Virus record (IMG/VR): IMGVR_UViG_3300031275_000001
Coordinates: 1-38,053 of that record
Reading direction: 5' to 3' (one strand)
DNA from: a virus
Length of the DNA stretch: 38,053 bases
The position numbers and the translations under genes are program-made. Below the pieces are notes generated by a model. That model was not told the DNA's origin, did no database searches, and saw only the letters and a program-made list of their open reading frames with translations. Below are positions 30,560-37,919 of the stretch, piece after piece. Within the stretch, counting starts at the first letter, position 1. Each line of letters opens with the position of its first letter.

Positions 30560-31282
30560 TCAGTGGAAGTCAGGTTCACCTTCCCGCCCGCCAGTTTTCC
30601 AGTTCTTCAGTATGCCTTTCACATAAATCCACTTCGGCTGTTCCCGCAGAGCTGCTTCTTTAATAGCCTCAATGACCCACTCGCTGGTATATTCCTCAAT
30701 CGCTTTATTGAGCGCCTCTTTAAGCTGCTCAGTTATCTTCCCGATGTTGTCCTCGTAGGTTTTATAAACCCCTGAAAAAATGTCGGTGTTTACGCTGACA
30801 TTTTTTTGGGGGAATAAACTACTACTACTACCTTCTACTTCTTCTTCTACTTCTCTTCTGTTCTGTTCTCTTCTACTTAGGGGGACATTTTGCTGGATAG
30901 TTTCCGTATTCTTTCCGTCAAAAGTCGGGAATTCAGGCTTTTCTTTGTCATATCTAAGCCCCGTTTGCTCACTGGCAAAACCAGGCATAACAAGATATTG
31001 TTCCGCATCAACAGTATTGCCAACAGTGTAACGATAAATTAGTGGTATGCCCTCAGAATTTTTAGAGGCTTCCATGATTTTTAACCATTCTTCGATTTGT
31101 TTTTTTGTCCAATTTTTGCGTGGAATCACTAAACTTTTGACCATTTGGGCACTGCCGTAAAAGCATCCGTTACAATCCAGATGAGGAATTAGCCATGTGA
31201 ACAGAAGTTGAGCCTGCAAGGGCATATCATTAACTCGCTTACTATTGGAGATTTTCTTGTTGACCATCCGGCCTCTAGCCAT
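30560..31282 (-). CDS. DnaD-domain phage replication initiator
   Basis: A 240-residue protein. The N-terminus (MARGRMVNKK, then LLFTWLIPHLDCNGCFYG) matches phage replisome organisers. The linker is Ser/Glu-rich. Residues 172-228 (YEDNIGKITEQLKEALNKAI, then EWVIEAIKEA and YVKGILKNW) are a DnaD C-terminal domain that would recruit the host helicase. The phage encodes no helicase or polymerase that I can see, so replication must rely on host machinery loaded here. The gene contains a large inverted repeat and iteron-like repeats that may form the origin. AAGGAG precedes the ATG. Confidence 0.85.
   Translation of the reverse strand: MARGRMVNKKISNSKRVNDMPLQAQLLFTWLIPHLDCNGCFYGSAQMVKSLVIPRKNWTKKQIEEWLKIMEASKNSEGIPLIYRYTVGNTVDAEQYLVMPGFASEQTGLRYDKEKPEFPTFDGKNTETIQQNVPLSRREQNRREVEEEVEGSSSSLFPQKNVSVNTDIFSGVYKTYEDNIGKITEQLKEALNKAIEEYTSEWVIEAIKEAALREQPKWIYVKGILKNWKTGGREGEPDFH
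30769..30812. repeat. large inverted repeat inside the initiator gene
   Basis: AAAAAATGTCGGTG (30775-30788) is opposite CGCTGACATTTTTT (30793-30806) with a TTTA loop. In RNA all 14 positions pair, two as G-U. Outer CCCC (30769-30772) faces GGGGG (30808-30812). The structure lies in coding sequence between the two domains of the initiator and has A/T tracts on both sides, so it also looks like a bidirectional terminator. Confidence 0.75.
30832..30878. repeat. three CTTCTACTT iteron-like repeats
   Basis: CTTCTACTT occurs at 30832, 30844 and 30870 within a strand-biased pyrimidine tract, 20 bases from the inverted repeat and within the initiator coding region. This layout resembles an iteron origin next to an AT-rich melting site. 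The tract is also explained by the Glu/Arg codons, so functional status is uncertain. Confidence 0.45.
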
Positions 31283-31619
31283 GTCTCGCTCCTTTGCTTA
31301 GATTGCAATGACGACAACTCAAAATTAAATTTTCTTTTGTGTTTTGCCCACCCTCGGATATGGGTACAACATGGTCAATTTGAAAGGGAATTACATCGAG
31401 CCCGTTATAGAATTCCTTAGATTGAAGGTCAATGCCCTTCGGATTCTCTACCACTGTCGGCTTGCCATAGCGATTGATGAATTCGCCTCGTTTGCCACAG
31501 TACTGACACGTGCAATCATCTCTCTCAATAACCTCACGAGCTAGGGCAACAGGAATTGAGTGACGCTCAACCTTCTCGTCCAGGCTGATTGCCTTGCTTA
31601 CGAATCTACCGCGGGCCAT
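31275..31619 (-). CDS. HNH endonuclease with initiator-like N-terminus
   Basis: A 114-residue protein. The nuclease core is CTCQYCGKRG (36-45), IDHVVPISEGG (81-91; His83), NLIL (Asn97) and SCRHCNLSKG, which gives the zinc ligands and the HNH triad. The first 17 residues (MARGRFVSKAISLDEKV) match the start of the DnaD protein at 10 of 17 positions, so the gene may have been assembled from a duplicated initiator start. Likely a homing or packaging nuclease; eight bases overlap with the initiator gene. Confidence 0.8.
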   Translation of the reverse strand: MARGRFVSKAISLDEKVERHSIPVALAREVIERDDCTCQYCGKRGEFINRYGKPTVVENPKGIDLQSKEFYNGLDVIPFQIDHVVPISEGGQNTKENLILSCRHCNLSKGARHG

Positions 31620-31652
31620 TCGCTTGTATTTCCTTTGGTGTCATAATTCAGC

Positions 31653-32423
31653 TTAGTTATCAAACATAATACATTGAGCCTTATCTACTTTAGACGCGCC
31701 TTTTCGGGATAGCCACCATTGCCACATATCTTCAGGTGTTGCCCAGCGTTTTGTTGCCTCAGTGCCTTTATCCCAATAGCGATAACAGGCTCGCTTCCAT
31801 GCTCCAGCTAACTTTGGCCACCTTTCAACTTCCAAAATTGCTTGTTTGGGGTTACTCATCGGGCAGAGAACGCAGCCTAATCTCTTAAAGCCTTCATCAT
31901 AGAGGCAACAGTAGACCAGACCTGCCTTTTTAATATATTCCCAGACCTCGGTGGAACTCCAGTCTATAATGGGATGCACAAATAACTTTGTTTTATCCTG
32001 TTGGCAAACCTCGACCATTCGCCTCGATTTCCTCCGTGAACTCTCTTGCCACCTGATACCAGTTAGGACTCGCCTTCCACTACCGTGTTGCTCCTTGATT
32101 AACTCACAACACCATCTGCCTTGTCGTCTTGGCATACCGTGTATCATTACACCTTGCCAGACTGACATCTTAGGGTGATCACGGATGACATCGGGGTAAT
32201 GTTGCCGAATAAACTGAATTAGCTCAGGTGGATCAATACCACCCTGAGAGTAGTGAGCATCGAACTTGACACTGGCCTTCAGAGCCAAGTCATAGATTAC
32301 TATGCTGTCCTTCCCACCACTAAACGCAAGATAATATCCTTCAGGTGGTTCAAATTCTTTTAGCCGGGCAATCGCCATTTCCACTTTATTCAATCCTGCG
32401 AAATTTAATTGTGATAAGGCCAT
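31653..32423 (-). CDS. PAPS-reductase-family ATP pyrophosphatase (sulfur chemistry)
   Basis: A 256-residue enzyme of the PAPS reductase superfamily. SGGKDS (35-40) is the ATP-binding PP motif, and PIIDWSSTEVWEY (151-163) is the family's conserved second region. Cys105/106, Cys172/173, Cys184 and Cys187 (LGCVLCPM) could hold a 4Fe-4S cluster, as in DndC or assimilatory reductases. It could adenylylate and reduce a sulfur compound, or thiolate nucleic acid. It follows DUF5131 by six bases. Its substrate is not known. Confidence 0.8.
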   Translation of the reverse strand: MALSQLNFAGLNKVEMAIARLKEFEPPEGYYLAFSGGKDSIVIYDLALKASVKFDAHYSQGGIDPPELIQFIRQHYPDVIRDHPKMSVWQGVMIHGMPRRQGRWCCELIKEQHGSGRRVLTGIRWQESSRRKSRRMVEVCQQDKTKLFVHPIIDWSSTEVWEYIKKAGLVYCCLYDEGFKRLGCVLCPMSNPKQAILEVERWPKLAGAWKRACYRYWDKGTEATKRWATPEDMWQWWLSRKGASKVDKAQCIMFDN

Positions 32424-32429
32424 CTGTAT

Positions 32430-33362
32430 TCATTTTATCTCTGGCATCTCCTGTCTTAAAGTATGCCCATAGTTATCGCATAAGCCAGTAGGTATTTGCC
32501 CATCCGTGGTTCGTAAAAGGGTATCAAGATTATCCTTTAGAAACACCTTGACTCCCGCCTTGTCCGCAGCCTCGACAATTTCACGCAAGTCCTCGATACG
32601 AGGCTGTGCAGTTAATTTATTCCCGTATCGCATTATTGCCAGTTCAGGATATTTGTCACAGAGGGATACCATTTCAGGTAGAGTGCCAGTGCAAGCCCCG
32701 ATGATGAGCCAGTTGATGCCAGCCCTTTTTAGCCAATACAAAAACCTCACTTCCCATTGAAGGTCAGTATTAAAACCCTGCAATAATGGCTCAAATGATA
32801 TGAACTTGACCTTCGCTTCTATATCTTGCAAATGATATACGGCGTGATAAAACATAGTCTGATTCGTAGACGTCACGCCCACGAAGCAGTTGTCAGGGAA
32901 GGGTGAGAATTCAGGCAGCCGTTGTGCTTGCTTTGTGAGGGTATAAAACCGGTGTTGAGGATTCTCCCTCATCATTTGGAGCTCGGCCATGGTCCATTCC
33001 CTCGGCCAGTAATCTCCCATCCAGTCGCTCATATCATCCAGGAAGATACCAGTGGGCTTTTGGATTGCCCTTATCTTATCCAAGCGTTCTGGCCACCAGC
33101 GAGGATAGAAGGGGTCATGCCTTATGGCTTCAGCATCGCCTCGCATCAATGATAAATTCCCATCCTCAAAGTCGAAGGGGGCAATATTTCTATTCGCCAA
33201 GTACCTCTGCTTCAATCTCACATGTGCCAGCTTATAGGCATAGCAGGGGAATAAACCACCCAAGCATAAACCCTCTGGCGTATGGTTTAGGCAGCCTGTT
33301 TTGCTGTTTAATGTAACCCCGCGGCTGCCGTCAGGATTACGAACCCACTCAATTCCTGTCAT
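32430..33362 (-). CDS. DUF5131 (phage Gp37/Gp68-like) protein
   Basis: A 310-residue protein with the DUF5131 pattern: TGCLNHTPEGLCLGG, then PCYAYKLA (Cys24, Cys33 and Cys40), and SFEPLL, INWLIIGACTG and KAGVKVFLKDNL across a TIM-barrel-like length. The family is often compared with radical-SAM-type barrels; the clustered cysteines suggest an Fe-S centre, but this protein's reaction is unknown. It forms a pair with the PAPS-reductase-like gene. A GGGGGT site precedes the ATG, within a region that can fold. Confidence 0.75.
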   Translation of the reverse strand: MTGIEWVRNPDGSRGVTLNSKTGCLNHTPEGLCLGGLFPCYAYKLAHVRLKQRYLANRNIAPFDFEDGNLSLMRGDAEAIRHDPFYPRWWPERLDKIRAIQKPTGIFLDDMSDWMGDYWPREWTMAELQMMRENPQHRFYTLTKQAQRLPEFSPFPDNCFVGVTSTNQTMFYHAVYHLQDIEAKVKFISFEPLLQGFNTDLQWEVRFLYWLKRAGINWLIIGACTGTLPEMVSLCDKYPELAIMRYGNKLTAQPRIEDLREIVEAADKAGVKVFLKDNLDTLLRTTDGQIPTGLCDNYGHTLRQEMPEIK

Positions 33363-33384
33363 AATTACCCCCTATAAAGGGATA

Positions 33385-33407
33385 GCGGGGGTTGGTTAGG
33401 CCCCCGC
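33385..33407 (-). promoter_or_regulatory. GC-rich stem-loop before DUF5131 gene
   Basis: GCGGGGG / TTGGTTAGG / CCCCCGC forms a 7-bp GC stem in the leader before the DUF5131 ribosome site. A smaller CCC-TTTATA-GGG pair at the site itself could hide the ribosome-binding sequence. There is no U tract, so translational control or processing is more likely than termination. Confidence 0.45.
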
Positions 33408-33473
33408 GCCACCTATATCAAAAAGGAGTGTGAAGAGAAGATGGTCATTATTCTTAGCTACCCATTTAGCCAC
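33396..33473 (-). CDS. micro-ORF of 25 residues
   Basis: Starts GTG 33473, preceded by GGAGGG, and encodes (M)AKWVAKNNDHLLFTLLFDIG followed by GAGA. The hydrophobic LLFTLLF part and the good ribosome site suggest a tiny membrane peptide or coupling leader; it overlaps the end of the hydrolase gene. Low confidence. Confidence 0.3.
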   Translation of the reverse strand: MAKWVAKNNDHLLFTLLFDIGGAGA

Positions 33474-34164
33474 TGTTCCCTCCTACATAAACCGGTTTGC
33501 CTGTTATTTCCTGCACCTTTCGCCTGAACATATCTGCGTCAGAATTATTATCGCTCAGGTGGAGCAGGTGTATCTCTTCGACCTTGCTCAAGTCGTTTGC
33601 CCGGAGCATCCCAACCAGCGTCTCCAGACTCATGTGGTCCTGGAGAATTGACCGCCTTAGCTCTGATGAAGGGGTGTTATCCTTGAGCAGAGGCGAGCTG
33701 TAATTCGCCTCAATCATAATGATTTGAAGATTATTGAAACGATAGGGGCAGTATGGAGTATCTGTTATATAGACTGCTCGCTCGCCCTTACTATTTGCAA
33801 AAAGGAATCCACAGTTAGGGACATCATGCTTGAGCGGGAATGCCTTAACTGAAAAAGTGCCGATTCTGAATTGCTGGAGTAAATCAATCTCGTGGATTCT
33901 GTGTCCAGATAATCCTAAAGCCTCCCTCGTTTCGGGGAGAAGGTAAATATCTTGCCCTGCTTTTGCCGCCTCGCTTATACCAGCAGAATGGTCCCCATGG
34001 GAATGACTCAAACAAATAGCAGAATACTCCGAGGTCTTAAAGCTAAGAGCTTTTTGAACTTGCTTCCAGGGGAGACCACAGTCAAGCATAAGAGAAGTCT
34101 CTCCATCTGAAAGGGTATTCAAATTCCCTGAACTTCCACTGGCATACGACTTGAATGCAATCAT
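33466..34164 (-). CDS. metallo-beta-lactamase-fold hydrolase
   Basis: A 232-residue MBL-fold enzyme of the YycJ type. SYASGSSGNLN near the N-terminus, then HxHxDH at 54-59 (LSHSHGDHSAG), DTPYCPY and later His residues provide the dinuclear metal site. ATG 34164 is used, since the longer frame would overlap the upstream gene by 70 bases. Many phages pair such an enzyme with RecT, where it may act as the 5'-3' exonuclease. The gene follows an inserted homing-type gene. Confidence 0.8.
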   Translation of the reverse strand: MIAFKSYASGSSGNLNTLSDGETSLMLDCGLPWKQVQKALSFKTSEYSAICLSHSHGDHSAGISEAAKAGQDIYLLPETREALGLSGHRIHEIDLLQQFRIGTFSVKAFPLKHDVPNCGFLFANSKGERAVYITDTPYCPYRFNNLQIIMIEANYSSPLLKDNTPSSELRRSILQDHMSLETLVGMLRANDLSKVEEIHLLHLSDNNSDADMFRRKVQEITGKPVYVGGNSG

Positions 34165-34177
34165 ATTATAATTAGCC

Positions 34178-34696
34178 TTATTGTCTCCTGTTTTTGCCTT
34201 GTTCACTCTTTGGTATCCATCGGCAATTACTTGGTTCATAATTACCATAGGGGTTTATACGGTCTATTGTCAGATTATTCCTGTAGCCACTCGCTAATGC
34301 CCAACTCCTAAATAGCACAAAGGTTAACCACTCTGTACACACTTGAACTCCCTTTGCACCATAGTATTTGAAACTCTTGGCATGTGGATTTCTACATCTA
34401 ACAAGCATGCTCTTCCAGATAGAATGAAGCCTAACAGGAGTACTCCCGTGTGTGAGTCTGGATTTAGCAGATATAGTTTTTAGATTACAGCCACAACTTT
34501 GAGTATGTCCACTTCGTAAATTGTATATGTGTACTATGGTTTCCTTGCCACATTCACACCGACAAAGGAACATGCGCTTACGATACTTGCCCCAATATGT
34601 TGCTTCAGCTTCTCCAAGCACTGTTAGGTTACCGAATTTAGCCCCAGGTAGTATCGGTTTCCCCCAATGGATTATTCTAGGATATATGCCTTTCAT
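34178..34696 (-). CDS. AP2/HNH-type homing endonuclease-like protein
   Basis: A 172-residue protein with a Cys4 zinc knuckle (CRCECG at 45-50, SCGC at 67-70) and an AP2-like middle (LHSIWKSMLVRCRNPHAKSF, then KYYGAKGVQVCTEW). An HNH-like tail follows (LTIDRINPYGNYEPSNCRW). This combination is typical of free-standing phage homing nucleases. It is wedged exactly between recT (stop-start adjacent) and the MBL-fold gene, which suggests invasion of the recombination operon. Confidence 0.8.
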   Translation of the reverse strand: MKGIYPRIIHWGKPILPGAKFGNLTVLGEAEATYWGKYRKRMFLCRCECGKETIVHIYNLRSGHTQSCGCNLKTISAKSRLTHGSTPVRLHSIWKSMLVRCRNPHAKSFKYYGAKGVQVCTEWLTFVLFRSWALASGYRNNLTIDRINPYGNYEPSNCRWIPKSEQGKNRRQ

Positions 34697-35737
34697 CTAG
34701 AATCCCGGCTCCTCCTCCGGTCCCTTCTTGGGCCCTACCCTGACTACCGCTACCCGGGTATAACAATCTGCCGGACTTTCCGTTATCTCTGTCTGTTTCG
34801 AAACCCCGAGCTCAGCCAGAACTTGCTTTGGCTGCAAACCGAAATCATCAAAACATGCCTTCAGCATAGCTTCTACTGTTTTAAGGCTCGCAGGATCGCG
34901 GTCTATCGTTTTGTCCTCGACAATCTTCCCGGTCTCGGGATCCACGTCGACAAAGTCCTTGTTGGCGTTTTCCTCAATCTCGGCTTCGAGCTCAAGAACA
35001 GCTCCCTCTTCGTCTGAGCGGTTAAAATGCTCCAGGAATAGATTATCGTCAGAACTAGAATTGATAAGCGCCTTGCAAGCCCGGTTGGTTACGGTGCGCT
35101 TCGCCATTTCTTCAGGAAATTGAGAATGCACTGAAGTAGGCGCATTAGGGTCCATCTTCGATTTAGCCCATGCCTGTTTTATTTGGGCAATAGTCATAAT
35201 CTCGGTGAACGGAGCCTTACCAGACTTGAACTCAATCACACAATAAGCAGCTACAATGGCCGTTGGCTTGATATTCCCTAGCTTCTGCTGATGCTTGGTC
35301 ACAAACTTTCGATGGTGGGAGATCGTATATTCAAACTCATCCCCTTCATAAACGACCTCAGCCCAAATATCACTTGCTCTCGCTACCCTCTGAGCTACTG
35401 CCATGGTGCCGAAGTAACTCCTTTGGCATACAAGCTTTGTCCCGTATGCGATGAAGTAGCATTGATCCTTGCCAGGGTTTAACCCCTGGACAGCCATGTC
35501 GAGAAGGGCATTTGCTATACTGACTTGAGAACACACTTGGAGAACCGGGCGCTTATCCTTATCAACTGCTTCCTGGAGCGCCAGCCAAGCAGACTTCAAA
35601 GCGTTCTCGATGCTGTAGTTTGCCGGTAAGATAAGCTCCTTGTCGTCTGTGTAGGTTCGCAACTTTGAAGTTACGAGCGCCACTATATCAAATGGCTTAG
35701 CTACTGCCGTGTCCTTTTTCTCCGTTGTTTTTTCCAT
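34697..35737 (-). CDS. recT: RecT-family single-strand annealing protein
   Basis: A 346-residue protein with the RecT core: IENALKSAWLALQEA, then SIANALLDMAVQGLNPGKDQ, CYFIAYGTKLVCQRSYFGTM, KSGKAPFTEIMTIAQIKQAW and EMAKRTVTNRACK. It would anneal complementary single strands during phage recombination or repair. An AAAGGAGG site precedes the ATG. Neighbours (SMC-type ATPase and MBL-fold hydrolase) form a recombination module. No YqaJ or RecE exonuclease is seen. Confidence 0.92.
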   Translation of the reverse strand: MEKTTEKKDTAVAKPFDIVALVTSKLRTYTDDKELILPANYSIENALKSAWLALQEAVDKDKRPVLQVCSQVSIANALLDMAVQGLNPGKDQCYFIAYGTKLVCQRSYFGTMAVAQRVARASDIWAEVVYEGDEFEYTISHHRKFVTKHQQKLGNIKPTAIVAAYCVIEFKSGKAPFTEIMTIAQIKQAWAKSKMDPNAPTSVHSQFPEEMAKRTVTNRACKALINSSSDDNLFLEHFNRSDEEGAVLELEAEIEENANKDFVDVDPETGKIVEDKTIDRDPASLKTVEAMLKACFDDFGLQPKQVLAELGVSKQTEITESPADCYTRVAVVRVGPKKGPEEEPGF

Positions 35738-35757
35738 TATTCGATTCCTCCTTTTTA

Positions 35758-35940
35758 CTACTTCTTTGTCTCGCCTGGTAAGACTAACAATTCAGGGTGG
35801 GGATAGGTTTCTCTCATTGATAGATTGAGCTTCAAGGCTTCTATGCCTAGATTGAGGGCTTTCAGGTAATCTCCCCAAGTGACTGTAGGTTCCTTATCTG
35901 TGGAGTGTTCAAGAACTTCGATAGCTTCTTTTGGTGTCAC
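35758..35940 (-). CDS. small protein between SMC-like and recT genes
   Basis: A 60-residue protein beginning MTPKEAIEVLEHSTDKEPTV, then WGDYLKALNLGIEALKLNLS. The start is GTG 35940 with AAGGAGG. Short proteins of this EAIEVLE...DYLKALNLGIEALK pattern are widespread in phage early operons; function unknown. Confidence 0.7.
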   Translation of the reverse strand: MTPKEAIEVLEHSTDKEPTVTWGDYLKALNLGIEALKLNLSMRETYPHPELLVLPGETKK

Positions 35941-35954
35941 CTTTCCCTCCTTTT

Positions 35955-37919
35955 TTATACTGCTATAGCTTCTTTTGCTGCTTCGATTCTAAGCACCTTG
36001 TCGGCTTCGCTCACATATAGCCTGATTTGCTGCCCCTTTGTCTGTAGTAACTGCGTGACAGCCTCAGCGTTATCTATCCATATCGGAGCGTCAAATTGGA
36101 AATGCTCGCTCAAGGTGTTAATAATGTCGAGCCCGATGTTTATTCGCGCCGAGTTGTTGAGCGCTGAGCTATACGGGACTCCGAGGTATATCGTCTCGCA
36201 TACTTCCTCTACCCCGCCGTTCACTAGCTGGTTGAACAGCTTAAACCTTGCCAGCTCAAAGCGACTATTTATCCTGTCCTCGAGTAGATTAACCTTTGCT
36301 CTAACAAACTGCTCAGTGAGGTATAATTCCCCTTCCAGCCTCTCAAACTCTTTAGCCAGTGTTCTTTCCTCAGACTTCAATTCCTCGATGCGCTGTAGGC
36401 CGGCTTCGCGCTGCTCGATTTTTGCTATTGCCGATTCACATTCCGCTATCTTTGTGTCAATGGCAGAGAGAATTAACCCCAGGGCCTCGACCGCCCCGCT
36501 ATTAGTAGCTTTGAGCTTTTCAATATCCAGCTCTATGGTTTGCTTCAATGCCTGTTTCTTGGCATAGGTATCATCGTGTGCCTGAAAAGGTGCGCCGGCC
36601 TCTAACGCTGAAACCTTGTCTTGGACGCTGCCTATCTCTTTGATCAATTCAGCTAGCCTTGCCTCGTTGTTTGTATTCTCCAGTTCAAGTATGCCGACCT
36701 CTTCGTTTAATGCCTTGACCTTTGCCTTAGCTGAGTTTCCCGCAGCAGTAATTGACGCCAGCTCGTTTGCCTTCTCCTGGTTAAAGTTGGCCATGGCCTT
36801 CTCCCTGGCTGCCTCTAATTGGTCCGGCGGTAATGATTGCCCACACGCCGGGCAAGTATCGGACTGCTCAAAGGTAAAGTTTTCAGAGTTGGTTATACTC
36901 CAGTCCTGGCGAAGCCCATTGAGCTTAGCATTAAGCCCTTCTATAAGCTCTTGCCGCTCTTCTATCTGGCCACCCCGCAGTGCTATGGCAGAATTAACCT
37001 TTGCCAGTTCATCCTCTAGCTTTCTCAATTCTACCTTCGCCGCTTGCGTTTCATCGGCTGCCGCCCCCCGCTGTTCGTTCTCTAGCTGAAGTAACTCGGC
37101 CTCAATCACCCTCAGCTCTTTTGTCTTTTCTGCCACTCCGCCGCCGGCCTCGAGGTTCGCAAGTTCCCGGGCTTTCACATTGCGTTTCTCTTTCAAATCC
37201 TCAAGTTCTATTTTAAGGCCCGGTGCATCGATAGCATCGGGTAAACCGCGCTGAACCTCACTAATGCGCACAGGTATCTTCTCTATATCCTTATTGATTT
37301 CTGAACGCCTGGCTGCTATGACCTTGCGATGGTCCTCGAGCTTATGGCCATTTAGAATCTCAGGTAGTTTTGCCAGCTTAGAATCACTGGCTATTACCTC
37401 AGCATCGCTCAGGTCTCCGCATACTTCTAAGAGTAGCTTCCTGCGATCCTGCCAGTGTAGGACTTCATTGAAATGCCGGGGATTGGTGAGCAGCTTAAAA
37501 GCATCTTCATCTATGACACTGGCGATCCTGGCTTCATACTCATTCTTTTTAGTGGGCACTCCGTCCAGGAAGTAGTTTGTGGTGTGGCCCGTGAATTCCC
37601 GCTCTAGCGACCCTCGCTTTTTGGTCCAGTTCTCGGAGTAGACTTTCTTTAGGCTAAGTTGTCTCCCGCCAATTTCCAGCACACCTTCAACCTCATGCTC
37701 CAAGCCGTGTATCGGCTCACCGTCTACTCCAAGTGTTTTGATTTCGAAGTCCTTCCGGTTGGCTGAGTCTTTATCGAATAGTAGCCACGAAAAGGCATCG
37801 AACAGAGTTGTTTTGCCTGTCCCGTTATCCCCGAAGATTGCCTGTGATTCGCCGAATGTCTCCAGGTTAAACTCTTTTATTCCCTTGAAGTTTCTTAATT
37901 TAAGATTGATAAGTTTCAT
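35955..37919 (-). CDS. Rad50/SbcC-like SMC-family ATPase
   Basis: A 654-residue protein. From ATG 37919: Walker A GDNGTGKTT (30-38), long coiled-coil arms, a zinc-hook-like CPACGQ at 356-361, a signature-like NNSARINIG near 588, and Walker B IWIDNAE near 612. This is the classical SbcC/Rad50 layout, though short. It would process DNA ends with a nuclease partner. A TTG at 38003 gives a longer form but crosses the previous gene; ATG with a G-rich site is preferred. It overlaps the upstream gene by 20 bases. Confidence 0.85.
   Translation of the reverse strand: MKLINLKLRNFKGIKEFNLETFGESQAIFGDNGTGKTTLFDAFSWLLFDKDSANRKDFEIKTLGVDGEPIHGLEHEVEGVLEIGGRQLSLKKVYSENWTKKRGSLEREFTGHTTNYFLDGVPTKKNEYEARIASVIDEDAFKLLTNPRHFNEVLHWQDRRKLLLEVCGDLSDAEVIASDSKLAKLPEILNGHKLEDHRKVIAARRSEINKDIEKIPVRISEVQRGLPDAIDAPGLKIELEDLKEKRNVKARELANLEAGGGVAEKTKELRVIEAELLQLENEQRGAAADETQAAKVELRKLEDELAKVNSAIALRGGQIEERQELIEGLNAKLNGLRQDWSITNSENFTFEQSDTCPACGQSLPPDQLEAAREKAMANFNQEKANELASITAAGNSAKAKVKALNEEVGILELENTNNEARLAELIKEIGSVQDKVSALEAGAPFQAHDDTYAKKQALKQTIELDIEKLKATNSGAVEALGLILSAIDTKIAECESAIAKIEQREAGLQRIEELKSEERTLAKEFERLEGELYLTEQFVRAKVNLLEDRINSRFELARFKLFNQLVNGGVEEVCETIYLGVPYSSALNNSARINIGLDIINTLSEHFQFDAPIWIDNAEAVTQLLQTKGQQIRLYVSEADKVLRIEAAKEAIAV

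Noticed and set aside
34165-34248. N-terminal extension of the MBL-fold gene
   Set aside because: It overlaps the homing-type gene by about 70 bases, and the MBL fold begins right at ATG 34164.
35905-36567. Long plus-strand frame of 220 codons
   Set aside because: It is antisense to the SMC-like ATPase, rich in Ser/Cys low-complexity, and has no motif or ribosome site.
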